A DNA stretch of 64,000 nt from Leuctra nigra (Eukaryota; Arthropoda; Insecta; Plecoptera; Leuctridae), in NCBI GenBank assembly GCA_934045905.1, contig OW203762.1, positions 40,153,702-40,217,701 on the forward strand. The letters are read 5' to 3'. Every line of letters begins with the position of its first letter. Within the stretch, counting starts at the first letter, position 1. The translations under genes and the position numbers were made by a program. Under the pieces are notes generated by a model that saw only the letters and a program-made list of their open reading frames with translations, had not been told where the DNA came from and did not search any database. This document shows, one piece after another, positions 23,201 to 42,800 of the stretch.

Positions 23201-25498
23201 CCCCACTTTCTTCCACATCCCACCTCATTTGGTCCTCCCACTTTGTTCTTGGTTTACCCCTTCGCTTTCCCGCTCTCTTACTTTTTCAAATTTTTTGATA
23301 TGGTCCATGTCACACGGAGTTGTCTGCCAGACTTGGCCCCTAATGTTGCAAAAAACAGTTTTTTGTCCATCCCTCAGTCACTGTGAGCGATTGCGCGGTC
23401 TTCCGAGACCATCCCTCTCTCTCAGTCAAGCGATATTCAAAATATCTTAGCGGACAATTCCGTGTGAGACAGACTGTAGGTATACTCTCGCCCAAATAAT
23501 AAATGGTACTCGAAAGAAAATGAATTGACTGATTAAGGTTTGATGGCATCATCCCATGAAGTCAGTGCTAACGCATTATCTAACTCTTTTAGGTGAGCTC
23601 TGATTTCATTGATAATAACAAGGATTGATTGTCAATGTACCAAGTACCGTTTATTATTTGGGGGAGTGTACCTTAATTTCTGTTTAGCTCCATTCATCAG
23701 AGATGACCATACCAGCAGTCATTCTTGTCCAATCTTATAGTTGACTTCAGCACTAGCTTGTAGCACTTCTTTGTTTCTCGATCTTCCTTTATATATGTAA
23801 ATTTTTACGTTACTGCACCATATGTTAATACTACAGGTGGGACGTACCTAGACCATGAAGAGCAGCAGCTTGCATTTGACTGGCATATCTTTGTTCCAAA
23901 GTAGTTTAAAATTAGTAATAAATGTGAAAAATTATTTCGTTTTTAACTTTTTAGAGCTATGGGAATTTGCAACATCAAGCCGTGTGTTGTATCAGGTTGG
24001 TGACAGGCTGAGTTGATCCTACTGTAGCGTGGGCCGGCCTATTTATCACCTCAGCTCTTCGCCGACCATAACCTCTTCGGTAACCCAGCTACCTACTGAT
24101 GATCAGAAGTAGATTTGAAATAGACAAATTTGTGTTTAAATATTCCAGATATACAAATGCATAGATTTCCTCCATCAATTGTTGCGGCTTCATGCATTGC
24201 CGCTGCTCGTCATGATCTCCAGCTTGTACCGGTGTGGACGTTGAAATTGGCTGCAGTCACCGAGTACAAGCGTTGTGAACTACAACCATGCTTAAATTTG
24301 TTAATTGGGTAAATATTCTCTTTATAATAATGAGTCACGCCAGTAGTAGTTGCAGATGAGCCAGAGGTAGAGCCTTGAAGTGACATAATGCTTAAAAAAT
24401 GTTTCGGTAGATCTATCGATGTAAGTCGACAGAGATATGATAATCGGTGAGCTTAGGTTCAAAATGCAACACTAACAAAAATTAATTTTAGCTAAAGCAT
24501 ACTTTGAAGCAAGTTCTATCAATAAAAATGATGTGTGTAATTGGTGTGTGACTGGACCAACCAATCAGAAGATATTTTTTTTAAATTTAACCATTCAATG
24601 GATTTCAAAAACATTAGAGTCTGCAAACCCTAGTGTGTGAGCGACGATGTGTGAGTGACGGACAAGAAACGGAGCGTTTTCGTGCCCGACGAATGCTGAC
24701 CACATAGTAGGAGCAAAGTTATGACAAAAAGCGATGCAAATGTAGTTAATGGTTCAATACATGTCATGTATTTCTTGCTTTTTCGATATTCATAACCGTT
24801 TGCCAAATATGGCAATTTATATTTCTTACTTCCCTCTAAAATCGCTCCAAAACGACTTTTTGCGGGAAAAAATATATGACCGCCCTTAAATAAAAGAATT
24901 TACCACTTCACTGAAATTAACCACACTTGAACTTTAATGTCATGTAGGTAATCGGACAAAATTATTTTGTATTACCTATGTATAGTCTGTTCACTTGACA
25001 TCCCCAGAAATGCCATGTGACCAACTAAATAAAGTTCATTCACGATTAGAATAGCAACCCGTAATGGCGGCGTGTACTACTGTAGTCAAGTGAACGTATA
25101 CCTAAACATGTTAATAAATATCAATATAATAATCAAAAAATGTGTATAATACGGCTGTAGATAAAAATAAATCAATTTTATTGAATTTTTATAATATTTA
25201 CTACTATTAAAAATGGTGTATTTGACATAATTTATACAATTTCAATAATACAAAGAAGAAAGTCTTGCCATTGACAGGGCAGTGTTCAAGTGACTGACCA
25301 ATGAACAACGTGATCGACTAAAACGTCAGTGATATTCTTATCGTGAACGAACTTTACCGTTGTTGCAGGAACAAGAAACGCAAGCGCAAGATGACTGAAT
25401 CTCCAGACCATGGCTATGAGACTGGAAGTGCAACTAGCAGTCCGGAACAGCCGGTGTTGCGCAAATATAAACGTAGCAGTTATGGCCTTGTACAATAG
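20223..25498 (+). CDS. CCNJ: cyclin J
   Basis: Cyclin J is a divergent cyclin; the fly protein acts in the female germline, and CDK partnership is known only from family work. Coding exons are 20223-20324, 22245-22710, 24149-24308 and 25369-25498; phases agree and give 285 aa. The cyclin box shows SPQIDYRVHLVNWIRHIGEE, then LAIYLLDIFMDGH, CLSLASKVEELECKVPK, FVKWNLIHPTAPHFAEYY and a second half with HRFPPSIVAASCIAAARHD. The C-terminal exon adds a basic NKKRKRK stretch, a plausible nuclear signal. The first ATG directly follows a splice acceptor (AG 20221-20222), so a non-coding upstream exon is implied. An AG-flanked segment near 23956 was excluded because it breaks the frame. ATTAAA at 25605 is a possible poly(A) signal. 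Intron 2 contains an antisense LINE relic. Confidence 0.92.
20890..21960 (-). pseudogene. decayed LINE reverse transcriptase relic, antisense in cyclin J intron
   Basis: Minus-strand frames, broken by shifts and stops, give successive reverse-transcriptase pieces. These are a QGC-type motif about 21840, an FADD-like stretch about 21720 (decayed to SLLMIRS in frame), LLYRAIVETIATYGAEAW at 21340-21400, and a C-terminal DWDDRDRWMEVEMRE at 20940-21000. The 3' end carries an 'attattatt' tail near 20905. It is clearly non-functional. Confidence 0.7.
22139..22177. repeat. left-end trace of the 'GGAAAACGCTC' repeat family (inverted)
   Basis: On the minus strand it reads ACTAGGAAAACGCTCTGTGT followed by TAACGCGTTG. 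Only this terminal segment is recognisable, close upstream of cyclin J exon 3. Confidence 0.5.
23301..23476. mobile_element. CAGTCCGTG MITE, second miniature copy (176 bp)
   Basis: It is homologous throughout to 18182-18358. The ends TGGTCCATGTCACACGG and GTGTGAGACAGACTG have mutated, and TA is retained on both sides (23299-23300 and 23477-23478). It is older than the other copy. Confidence 0.8.
23481..23670. mobile_element. TACACTCGAC MITE, copy 4 (190 bp)
   Basis: It starts four bases after the preceding MITE. Decayed ends (TATACTCTCG / GGGGGAGTGTA) enclose the family core 'gagctctgatttcattgata' and 'acaaggattgattgtcaa'. Confidence 0.7.
25031..25355. mobile_element. AAAGTTCGTTCAC MITE, copy 1, adjoining the last cyclin J exon
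   Basis: Left AAAGTTCATTCACGAT mirrors right ATCGTGAACGAACTTT. It ends 13 bp before the acceptor of cyclin J exon 25369, so it supplies most of the branch-point region of that intron. A second copy of similar length lies at 27928-28232. Confidence 0.75.
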
Positions 25499-26598
25499 TT
25501 GTTTTGCTCTGATTGACTGCCGAGTCAAAGACAATGTTCCTTTATCCATTGTAATTAGTTATTTTATTTAGAATGTATTTATAAATTTAATTTGACTGTT
25601 GTTAATTAAAAGACTGGAATCTCAGTAATAGTAGGGTACTTCAAGAAAAGAAGTCGGTTTAGTATTTAAATTAAATATTTTGCTAATGCTTGTTCTACAA
25701 TGATAGTTGATCTTTCTTTTTTTGTGCCATTTTAAGCGCTAGTGCTCATCAAGAGGTAATCTACATGAAGACACATCAAGGTAGTCAGCTACGGATAAAA
25801 TTCCACTGTTCGAGAGCCCTGTTAAATAAGTGTCCAAATAGACTACTTGCACTTGGAGTTTGAGCACCTAGCTCTTGAATAATGTAATGTGTTGAGCCAA
25901 TATTGATGCTATTGTTATGAATTTAAGTTTGGAAGCTGGTATCCTGACTTTGTGATTTTAGTGTTAGTACTCTAAAGGATGCTTTTCCTCTTGTAAGGAT
26001 AGAACAGAACTGATAGAATTTGTGATCTACTGCAGTATTTACACCATTAAATGATAAAAAGTGCCTTATGCTCCTCGCAGCTATTCAAAATGTTGAAATA
26101 ATTTATCGAGTAGACTAGATCATTAGTCGATTCTTTCTATCGTGTATGATTGTTGATTGAAGGTGAAAATATATTATGGAAATGAAGTTATGTTGTATTT
26201 TTAACACAATGTACAGTTTTGTACCCAGAGGCAGGTCAGGGATGCGACAAGGCACAGGGCCCGTAAATATAGTGTAGCCGAAGAAAATATGAACGGAAAA
26301 TCAGTGAAAGGCTCGTAGCGACAATATGATGAAGGTCAGTATAATGTGAAAAGGACCTGCAATCGCAGCCCTTTCCAATCTGCCAATATTTGTACCTGCT
26401 TAGAAGTATTTTTTTCATAATTTCTAAACCACTGTGATTCTCATGGTTGTAAAGCAGAGCAGTGACAAGATGGGCCAAGTGAATCTGCAGTACAAATGTA
26501 AAAGAATGTATGCCTACTAAGTGGTACAATATTAACTAGATTAGTAGTTCGGACTGAATTGTCGAGGAAAGAAGATAAATAACAAGACTTGAACATAA
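25499..26598. other. intergenic 3' region between cyclin J and S11
   Basis: No coding exon or intact repeat is recognised. It presumably contains the cyclin J 3' untranslated region. A plus-strand ATTAAA occurs at 25605-25610. Confidence 0.4.
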
Positions 26599-26623
26599 TT
26601 TATTGAATAATTTGCTGTTTATT
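26599..26623 (-). terminator. candidate poly(A) signals of ribosomal protein S11
   Basis: Two AATAAA hexamers on the minus strand (26623-26618 and 26604-26599) lie 27-50 nt after the stop codon. This is a short 3' UTR, typical of ribosomal protein genes. Confidence 0.6.
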
Positions 26624-26649
26624 CATTCAATAAAAAGTTATACATTAGC

Positions 26650-34895
<8,246 letters not shown>

Positions 34896-34905
34896 GTTGA
34901 TTATT

Positions 34906-34914
34906 GAAAGAAAG
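34906..34914 (-). promoter_or_regulatory. pyrimidine tract (TOP-like) before RpS11 start
   Basis: CTTTCTTTC on the minus strand lies 10 nt upstream of the ATG. Ribosomal protein mRNAs typically begin with a 5' terminal oligopyrimidine tract, so this is the likely cap-site region. Confidence 0.45.
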
Positions 34915-34968
34915 CGATGCGATTCAATCCTCCACTATCCAGTAGGCAGTAACTTCCGGCAGATACTT

Positions 34969-34978
34969 GTCACGTGAC
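34969..34978. promoter_or_regulatory. palindromic E-box GTCACGTGAC upstream of RpS11
   Basis: GTCACGTGAC lies about 75 bp upstream of the start codon, next to a GGAAG-type ETS-like core. It matches the class of E-box bound by USF/MITF/Myc-type factors. The exact repetition at 34371 strengthens the case for function. Confidence 0.45.
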
Positions 34979-35149
34979 TTCCGCCATACGGAATTCCTAG
35001 CCGCCAAATACAAAACCTACCAACATCATCTGACCTAGATCTGACCATGATCTGACAAGATAAAAACGAGTATTTTCCTCATCTTCACAAGTATAAACTT
35101 ATAATAATCATAATTTCAACTACGTACTTTTCAATGCAGGTAAAACCTA

Positions 35150-35541
35150 CCCCATAAAAAACACTCCGTGTAAAAAAACAGCCAAGTCTCTTCAACTAAA
35201 AAAAAAAATTATGAAATCTAAAAATTCTACACTGAAACGTAGTGATATCAAAAAATGAGCCAACTCAAAACTTTATTTGAAAATTAAAAAATACTTGGCG
35301 CATCGTGTATATAAATAGCTTAGAAGTATAGGCTAGATATAAATACATATACTTATAGTACCTATACCTACAATGCCCTAAAAAAACGATGCGCCAAGTA
35401 TTTTTTAATTTTCAAATAAAGTTTTGACTTGGCTCATTTTTTGATATCACTACGTTTCAGTGCAGAATTTTTAAATTTCATAATTTTTTTTTTAGTTGAA
35501 GAGACTTGGCTGTTTTTTTACACGGAGTGTTTTTTATGGGG
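35150..35541. repeat. long near-perfect foldback (arms of about 157 bp, loop of about 78 bp)
   Basis: The left arm, 35150-35308 (CCCCATAAAAAACACTCCGT onward), is mirrored by 35387-35541 with only a few mismatches. The arms carry 'aaacagccaagtctcttcaac' and 'gatatcaaaaaatgag'. The arms are AT-rich and no frame is present. It is probably a MITE, but target flanks are unclear. Confidence 0.75.
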
Positions 35542-35689
35542 GATATCACTTATTTTTTTAGTTTATTTACACAACTTGTAAAACTTATTAGGGAAACAAT
35601 GGCTAATTCCTTTAAAAAAATACGCCATTTCCGAATTAGTTACTAAAAAAATATTGTTTGGAGCTAAATTTAAACTTAAAGTGATATGC

Positions 35690-36160
35690 CATGAAGAATT
35701 GCGAAAGCATCGTTCCAATAGGTCCAGCCGTTTTCGAGATATGGCATCACTTCCGGTTTTCAAAATGGCGGCTAAAAGCTCTTACACATTGTAGGTATTA
35801 ATATGTATATAAATACTAATATTTCATTATAAGCCTTCTGAATATATAGTTGGTTTTTATATAAAGGGAAGTGAATTTAAGCAGATTTCGCTAAACTATG
35901 ACGTCATTTCCGGTTTTAGTAATTAGAAAACTTTAATTTAACTATTGTTATTTCATAAAGAGGACCGTCTGAATCGATTGGCGCAAATTTCGTTCCGATC
36001 GGTTAAGCCGTTTTTGAGATATGACGTCACTTCCGGTTTCAAAATGGCGACTACCGGTTTGATTTATAAAAAGGCACCTCAGACGCCAAAAGTGCACATG
36101 TGGTAAAAATTTCAGATCGATCGGCTAAGCCGTTTAGGCTGTGGCGGTGATAGCGGTGTT
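35690..36160. repeat. degenerate repeat of the phrase 'TTCC.ATCGGTTAAGCCGTTTT.GAGATATGACGTCACTTCCGG'
   Basis: Three to four diverged units occur near 35705, 35880, 35990 and 36113. Several are followed by 'ttcaaaatggcg'. Spacing is irregular (100-180 bp). Similar wording appears inside the 'GGAAAACGCTC' family, so this may be part of a transposon interior. No coding frame is present. Confidence 0.5.
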
Positions 36161-36626
36161 TCCTGATATCATCATCAGATAGGTTTTAAAAGGGGTGTAA
36201 TTTCACTGTTTTCACGGCCCTCTAGCACGCAAATGGCATAACCTATTGTTCCCAAATTTAGTATATGGAGTGGGGTGGGCCATAGCTCGAAATTAAGATA
36301 TTTCACAACAATGTGAGATTTTGCAATTTTATGATCCAGTAGGCCGAAAATGCCATGTTGTTGCTTACAGTAAAAGTGGTTCGTCTGCTCCTCAGTTTAT
36401 TAGGCATTTACGGTATGTTGAGTGCGTGTGAGTGTACGGTACGACTTGGCTGGGTGGAGCGACCGCTCCACTAGATATACCTACCTAAATATCTACCTAC
36501 CTAAATATCTACCTAAATTAAATCAAAATTGAACGAAAACAACAAAATATTTTAATTTCTGATTATATTGCTCGTTAGATAAGAATTTAAAAAGTAAGAC
36601 AGCAAGCACCATTGACAATAATATTA

Positions 36627-37623
36627 ACTAGGAAAACGCTCAGTGTAACGCGTTGATGAGCGAGTACAGAACATGCAACATCCCCATAGGAACGATGCAC
36701 GACACGGCAGAAGACGATTTTCTCAGCAATTTTTCAATCTCCATAATACTCTGGATGAATAATAGATCCATTGTGTCGTGAAGTCTTACCTACATACCTT
36801 CTCCAGAAATCTCTTGCGACATCCCATACTAAACTCGTAAAATTACAATTAATACTTGACTGATTGGGCTTACAATATGTAAAATTTAATATTTGGTCTT
36901 GATCACCATGCAAAATTTGAACTTAATGTGAACATTTTTATTGTCGACCAATCAGAAGACATTATTTAAACTTAAACCAATTAGAGGATTTGGCCTTCGT
37001 ACTGCATCCGATTTTATGCGCTAGCTCAAAAATGCTTTCATTTTACTGTACCTACATTGTGGATAGCTTGGCTGCTCTACAGGCCTTGCCTTGAAACAGA
37101 AGCTTAAAGAAGGCAGGGATGACAATTTAGTATACATTTTTCAAGATTATGGAATAAAATGACTTTAAAATGACAAAACTTTTGAAAATAACGACAGATT
37201 AGACTGAAAATTGGCAAAAATACCTAAAATGTTGGTACCAATGACCACGCGAAGTTTTAAGTTGATCGGTCAATCTGTTCTAGTTTAAATGTCAAAAATC
37301 ACATGAAAAATGGTTTTAATTTGAACCAATAAGAGGATTTGGCTGAAACTTTTTATGATTGGGTACAATGTTGGTTGCAATGTTTTTGCTAAATTTCAAA
37401 TTGATTGATGCAACCAATCGAAAGATAATTTTTTTAAAATTTGAACCAATCACGGGAGCCTGTTCAAAAACGATCCCAGGGACCGCATAGAGTACGTTAG
37501 TATGTGTACAAAATTTCAGATCGATTGCTTGAGCGGTTTGACCTGGGCTGTGACCACAAAAAAAAAACACACAGAGAAAGTGCCATAAGAGTACCGTGGT
37601 GACGCTCGCTACGCTCGCTCAAT
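36627..37623. repeat. 'GGAAAACGCTC' repeat family, full ~1.0-kb copy
   Basis: It starts ACTAGGAAAACGCTCAGTGT, then AACGCGTTGATGAGCGAG, and ends 'gtgacgctcgctacgctcgc'. Internal degenerate units ('accaatgaccacgcgaagtt', 'aatttgaaccaataagagga') match 32849-33912. Confidence 0.75.
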
Positions 37624-37780
37624 AATTGTTATTGTATGGGAAAAAATCATCTTTATTTTTTTACCTTTTTCCAGTTTTGTATGAACTGACATGTTTTAAC
37701 AAATTGAATGATACTTTTTGAACACTTTTTAAAGTAGGTACCTAATCAATTACTTTTGCCCCTATTAGTGTGGATGTTAA

Positions 37781-38016
37781 TTCAAAAATAAAACTATTAG
37801 GACTTTTCACAAACTATTTGGTTAGGAACAGTTCAAGATCAAATTAGGAAAAGATGGGATAAAGTGAATCAAGCATTGTAATGTTAAGTTTTTTCCTTTT
37901 CAACGTTTATATATTAAATTTCGGAGTGACTATTTTCACCAAAGCGTGGACGAAATTGATGTACAATAAAAAAATAGTTTGTGAAAAGTCCTAATACATA
38001 GTTTTATTTTTGAACC
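37781..38016. mobile_element. foldback MITE with TTCAAAAATAAAACTAT ends
   Basis: The left arm TTCAAAAATAAAACTAT plus TAGGACTTTTCACAAACTAT is mirrored on the right with a 4-nt extra GTAT between the two blocks. The 4-nt difference could be the scar of a second event within one arm. Confidence 0.65.
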
Positions 38017-39100
38017 TTTGAAAGTCCCTCTAGGGTTTTAAAGTACCTACCAACCTGCAAATAAAATATAACGTTCCCGTCATATCGAAAAAGTAACATT
38101 TGGCAGTGAAGACTTAAATAAGAATGGGAGTAGGTAGGTGTCTGATAAGTGATAGGTACACACATCTTGATATTATTGTTAAGTGAATTAAAAATTTGTC
38201 GAGATTATTACCTTATAGAGGCGCTGTGTACCTACAAGCTCTGTGAAGCTTGTAAGAGTAGAGACGTTGATGTTTTCTCTATAAGAGTATTTTTTGAAAA
38301 TCTCTTTGAGTAAAGGCTGATTCAGACTAGCAATATGTTGCCGTTGGTTGATCAACGTGGTTCTGCTAGTGTGCAGAGTCACTTGGGTGACGAAAAAGTG
38401 AATCTGCACAAATAATATGCAGAACCAAGTTTAACCTGAAGTTGTATAAAAATAAAAAAGATTTTGTATTTTTGTTAAACATATGGAAAAATAGAAAGAA
38501 ATAGGCAGGTATCTACCAACTTATAATTGATTTTAAAATAAATGAATGAAATAATGATTTTTCTTCACAAGTTTCACAATTCACTTTCGCTTAAAATACG
38601 TACACTTTGAAAATAGTAGTTACATGTTGAAGTAATTCAAAATGATAAAACGCTCCTTTTGACACCATCCTATACACGAATCACGATCTAGCTCCCCCTG
38701 CATTTTGATAATTTTGGAAAATATCAAGATTAAAAGTTGAATTTAAATTACAATTATAGGTTTGGATGGAGGGTATACACTGAGAAATATTAGACCAAAC
38801 AAGAGATCCTGGAAGGTCTTGACTGTCCTCTGAAGAGAAAAGCTGATCAGTGATCAGTGATTGATCATGATCTGGGCCCCTATTCTCGAAACAGTTATCA
38901 CGTCATAAGTTATGAATCATAAAAAAGTCATAATATTAACATGGTGAGAGATAAGACAAACCTCCTTATAGTGAGGGCTGTTAGCACATACATTTGGCAA
39001 AATAGTGCAAAATGTGATACTAATTTTTCCTTTGGCAGTCTTATAGGAAATTTTCCGCTCTTTCATAATTTCGATATCCTCAAAAAATCGGGCGGCCATT

Positions 39101-39805
39101 TTGGGCCCCAGGGCTGTCCAAGGGGCTAGGGCTGTCCATGATAAACCGAAGACCAACCCAACAATACAGCTAATAAACTCCAAATTCCACGAACATATAG
39201 CGCCTCTAGAAAATACAATAATCCTGAACCTAGAAAACATTCTCAAACGAGAACACTACACACGGCACGGGCTCCATCTCAACACTAGAGGGAAGCGAGT
39301 ACTAATGTCACATCTTGCCCGCGTAATCGAGGATGATCAACGCCCTAAGCTCCAGCCAGACAACCAAACAGATAGACCACAAGAGGAAGAAATGGCAATG
39401 AAAGGTCCACCTGCAAACGTAACGAGACAGGAAGAGCTGGAAGTTCAAGAGGTCGTAGAAATGACAAGATCCGAACCAGAAGTAACAGAACAAGTTAAAG
39501 CGTCAGAAGTTCGTGAAGCTATAAAAAAAGTAAAAGACACTGAAACAAAAGCAGGTGAAACTTTGAAGACGAAGATGCCAAGCCCGGGGACCAAGCCACA
39601 AACATCGGCAAGAAAATCGTCGGGAAACGTCATCCCAGAGAAGAAAGCTGGGCAGCCATCATCGGCCACAGCTAAGAGAACATCGACAGCATCGACAACA
39701 CAGGCAACGAGGACCAACCCCGGGAAAGCACAGGGTGCTATAAAAAAAATCCCTGAACTTCGCCCCCAACGGAAGAAAACACCGAAAGTCTTGACGTCAT
39801 ACTGA
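39101..39805 (+). CDS. retrotransposon ORF1, C-terminal part (esterase-like end plus linker)
   Basis: The open frame includes a few codons of host flank (to about 39136). It then reads FHEHIAPLENTIILNLENIL and HYTRHGLHLNTRGKRVL. The GLHLN..GK block resembles the last (Asp/His) block of the SGNH esterase domain found in ORF1 of CR1/L2-type LINEs; the catalytic N-terminal blocks are missing through truncation. The remainder is charged, low-complexity linker (K/E/T/P). It stops at TGA 39803-39805, and ORF2 continues in exactly the same frame. Confidence 0.65.
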   Translation: MGPRAVQGARAVHDKPKTNPTIQLINSKFHEHIAPLENTIILNLENILKREHYTRHGLHLNTRGKRVLMSHLARVIEDDQRPKLQPDNQTDRPQEEEMAMKGPPANVTRQEELEVQEVVEMTRSEPEVTEQVKASEVREAIKKVKDTETKAGETLKTKMPSPGTKPQTSARKSSGNVIPEKKAGQPSSATAKRTSTASTTQATRTNPGKAQGAIKKIPELRPQRKKTPKVLTSY

Positions 39806-42800
39806 CACGACTATGAGGACGAGGAAACACAAACTACACAAATTACACAACCTACAAACAACAACCTACGCAAAAAAACAAAAACAAATGAACACGGAGA
39901 CAATACACAAGAACACCTGCACATTATACACCAAAACGTTCAAAGTCTCAAAAGCGCACAAAATAGCATAGAAGTTTTCCTTGACAATCAAACACTTGTA
40001 GGCGAAACTACCGACATTCTTTGTATTTCAGAACATTGGCTAAAAAACAATGAGATAGAATCCCTCAACATATGCAATTTCACACTACAAAATTCGTTCT
40101 GTAGATCGAAATACATTCATGGAGGAGTAGCTATATATATAAACAATTTACTAATGAATACTGTTAAACCGAGGGTAGATATTAACTTATCAAGCCAAGA
40201 AAAACATATAGAAATAACAGGGATAGAAATTGTAAACACCCGTCGCAACCTCCTAATTATTACACTTTATCGCTCGCCACTGGGGAGTTATGACATCTTC
40301 CTAAATACTCTTGATATATTATTACAAAACATAACATCAAATGAAAACAAAGATATAATAATCCTAGGCGACTTCAACGTAGACTTCAGCAAAGATTCAA
40401 CATCCCAAAGAAATATTACTAACCTTCTGCTGTCATATAATATGAAGGCAACAATAACAGAACCTACAAGATTTAGTCAAATTCACAATACCTCTTCTAC
40501 AATCGATAACATAATAACAAACATACCATCTCATAACTTTTCAACTGAGGTTATTGAAAACTGCCTCTCAGATCACACTGCACAGAAAATATCAATACAG
40601 CTCCACTCAAATAAGCCAATACCTAAAATTCTAAAACGGAGAAAATTCAATGAAGAAAACGTCAAATCTTTCAATGAAACGCTTCAGGAAACTGATTGGT
40701 CCAAAGTCTATGATTCATCTACGCCTGATGAAAAATACGGTGCATTTGAAAAAATATTCCTACAAAAATTCGACTTTCATTTCCCGTTAAAAATTGTAAA
40801 AATCAAACAAAGACAAATAATATCTAAATGGATAACAAATGGAATAAAAGTATCAAGGCTTAACTTAAAATTTCTATTTCAGCTGAACAAACATTTCCAG
40901 AGTGAATTCACAAAATCATATTATAAATCATACAAAAAAACATACAAGAAGGTCCTAAAAGCAGCAAAAAATCTAGACATACTCAACAAAATCAAAAGAT
41001 GCGACTTAAAATCACGATCAAAATTTATCTGGAATACGATTAATACTCAAACAAATAAAAATAATACTAAGATGCGTCCAACAGAAAACATTAAAATTTT
41101 GGATGATAGAGACGTAATAATAACGGACCACACACAAATATCGAATGCTTTCAATAAAGAATATGCTACTGCTGCCAAAAAACTAACGGACAATCCTCTT
41201 GCAAACAATAACGCATTTTTGAAACATATGCCGGTATTAGAAAACACCTCGAGCAAATCAATCTTTATCCATGCAACTTGTCCAAAAGAAATTGTAAATA
41301 TAACATACAACTTAAAAAATAAACACTCGAGCGGTATAGATGGCATACCGATATCTCTCATTAAGAAATGCATTGTGCACATTAGTCAACCATTAAATGA
41401 CATATTCAACTCTAGCATTGAACACGGAATTTTTCCAGACAAATTAAAAATCTCCAAAATAATACCAATATTCAAAAAGGGGGAAAAGAACAAATTAGGG
41501 AACTATCGTCCAATATCCCTGTTACCAGCAGTATCTAAAATTCTTGAAAAAATATTACACAATAGACTCACATTATTCCTAGAACTAGAAAACCATTTAA
41601 CGAACAAACAGAATGGATTTAGAAGGGGCAAGTCCACAAATAATACAATAGGTAACTTCTTAGATAATGTAATCAAAGGGATAGATGAAAAGGATCATGT
41701 CATGGGTATATTTTGTGACCTGACAAAGGCTTTCGATTGCATACACCATGACACACTGCTAAGAAAGTTAGACAGGTACGGCATTAGAGGGATAGCTCAC
41801 AAACTGCTTGAATCTTATCTTACAAATAGAATCCAATATGTTGAAATAACCGCAAATGATGTACACAATAAAGAATCAAAATATCTTTCAGAGCCACTTC
41901 TAACTACCACAGGAGTACCACAAGGATCGATTCTGGGTCCACTCCTTTTTATAATATTTATTAATGACTTGCCAAATACACTAGAAAATGCAGAACTCTT
42001 TGCGGATGATACAAGCATCATAGTAAAAGGAAATAGCAAAGAGGATCTTAAGAAAAAAGCAGAAAAGGTTATGGAGGATGCCACAAACTGGTTCCAAGAC
42101 AACAAGCTAGTCTTAAACTCAAACAAAACTAATTTCATTCTCTTTAACAATAAAAATATTGACCCCCAAAGCTTTGATTCAATTCGAAACAATCTTGATA
42201 ATTCATTAATAAAGAAAGTAGACAATACAAAATTTCTCGGCATCACCATTGATGGAAAGCTTAACTGGAATCGCCACTGTGAAATTCTAAAAAAGAAACT
42301 GAGCTCTGCATGCTTTGCCCTAAAAATTGTAAGGCAAACAACTAATATAAAAACAGCAAAAATTGCCTACTATGCAAATTTTGAATCCCACGTCCGATAC
42401 GCAATCGAACAATGGGGAAACTCAAGCCAAATACGAAAAATATTTACACTCCAAAAGCGAGCAGTAAGAACAATTTTAGGCCTTAAAAGCAAAAAAGATT
42501 CCTTCATCAAGCCACACTGCAAACCCCAATTTATAAAACACAAAATCCTAACAGTACACAGCATATACATATACGAATGCATACTCATTACGAAAAAGAA
42601 CATTCAACAACACGCACTCAACGAAGACATACACTCACACGACACAAGAACAAAAACACACGTTCACACTTCAAATCATAGAACAAAACAAACACAAAAA
42701 AACTCGAGTTATATAAAATGCAAACTTTACAACAAACTACCTGAGAACATAAAAAATGTAACTGACATTAATAGATTTAAGTATTTACTCAAAACATTTC

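Noticed and set aside
22920..23290. Open minus-strand frame with a charged C-terminal pattern similar to LINE ends
   Set aside because: No reverse-transcriptase motif or tail is recognisable. The resemblance to the relic at 20890-21960 is only compositional, so it is not listed as a feature.
23956..23995. AG...GT-bounded segment in cyclin J intron 3 that looks like a small exon
   Set aside because: Including it shifts the frame or replaces the conserved L-D-I-Q-M-H-R-F join. Exon 22245-22710 spliced directly to 24149 restores the cyclin J pattern.
38917..39246. 109-aa minus-strand frame across the foldback end
   Set aside because: It lies wholly in the inverted repeat and LINE junction and has no recognisable domain.
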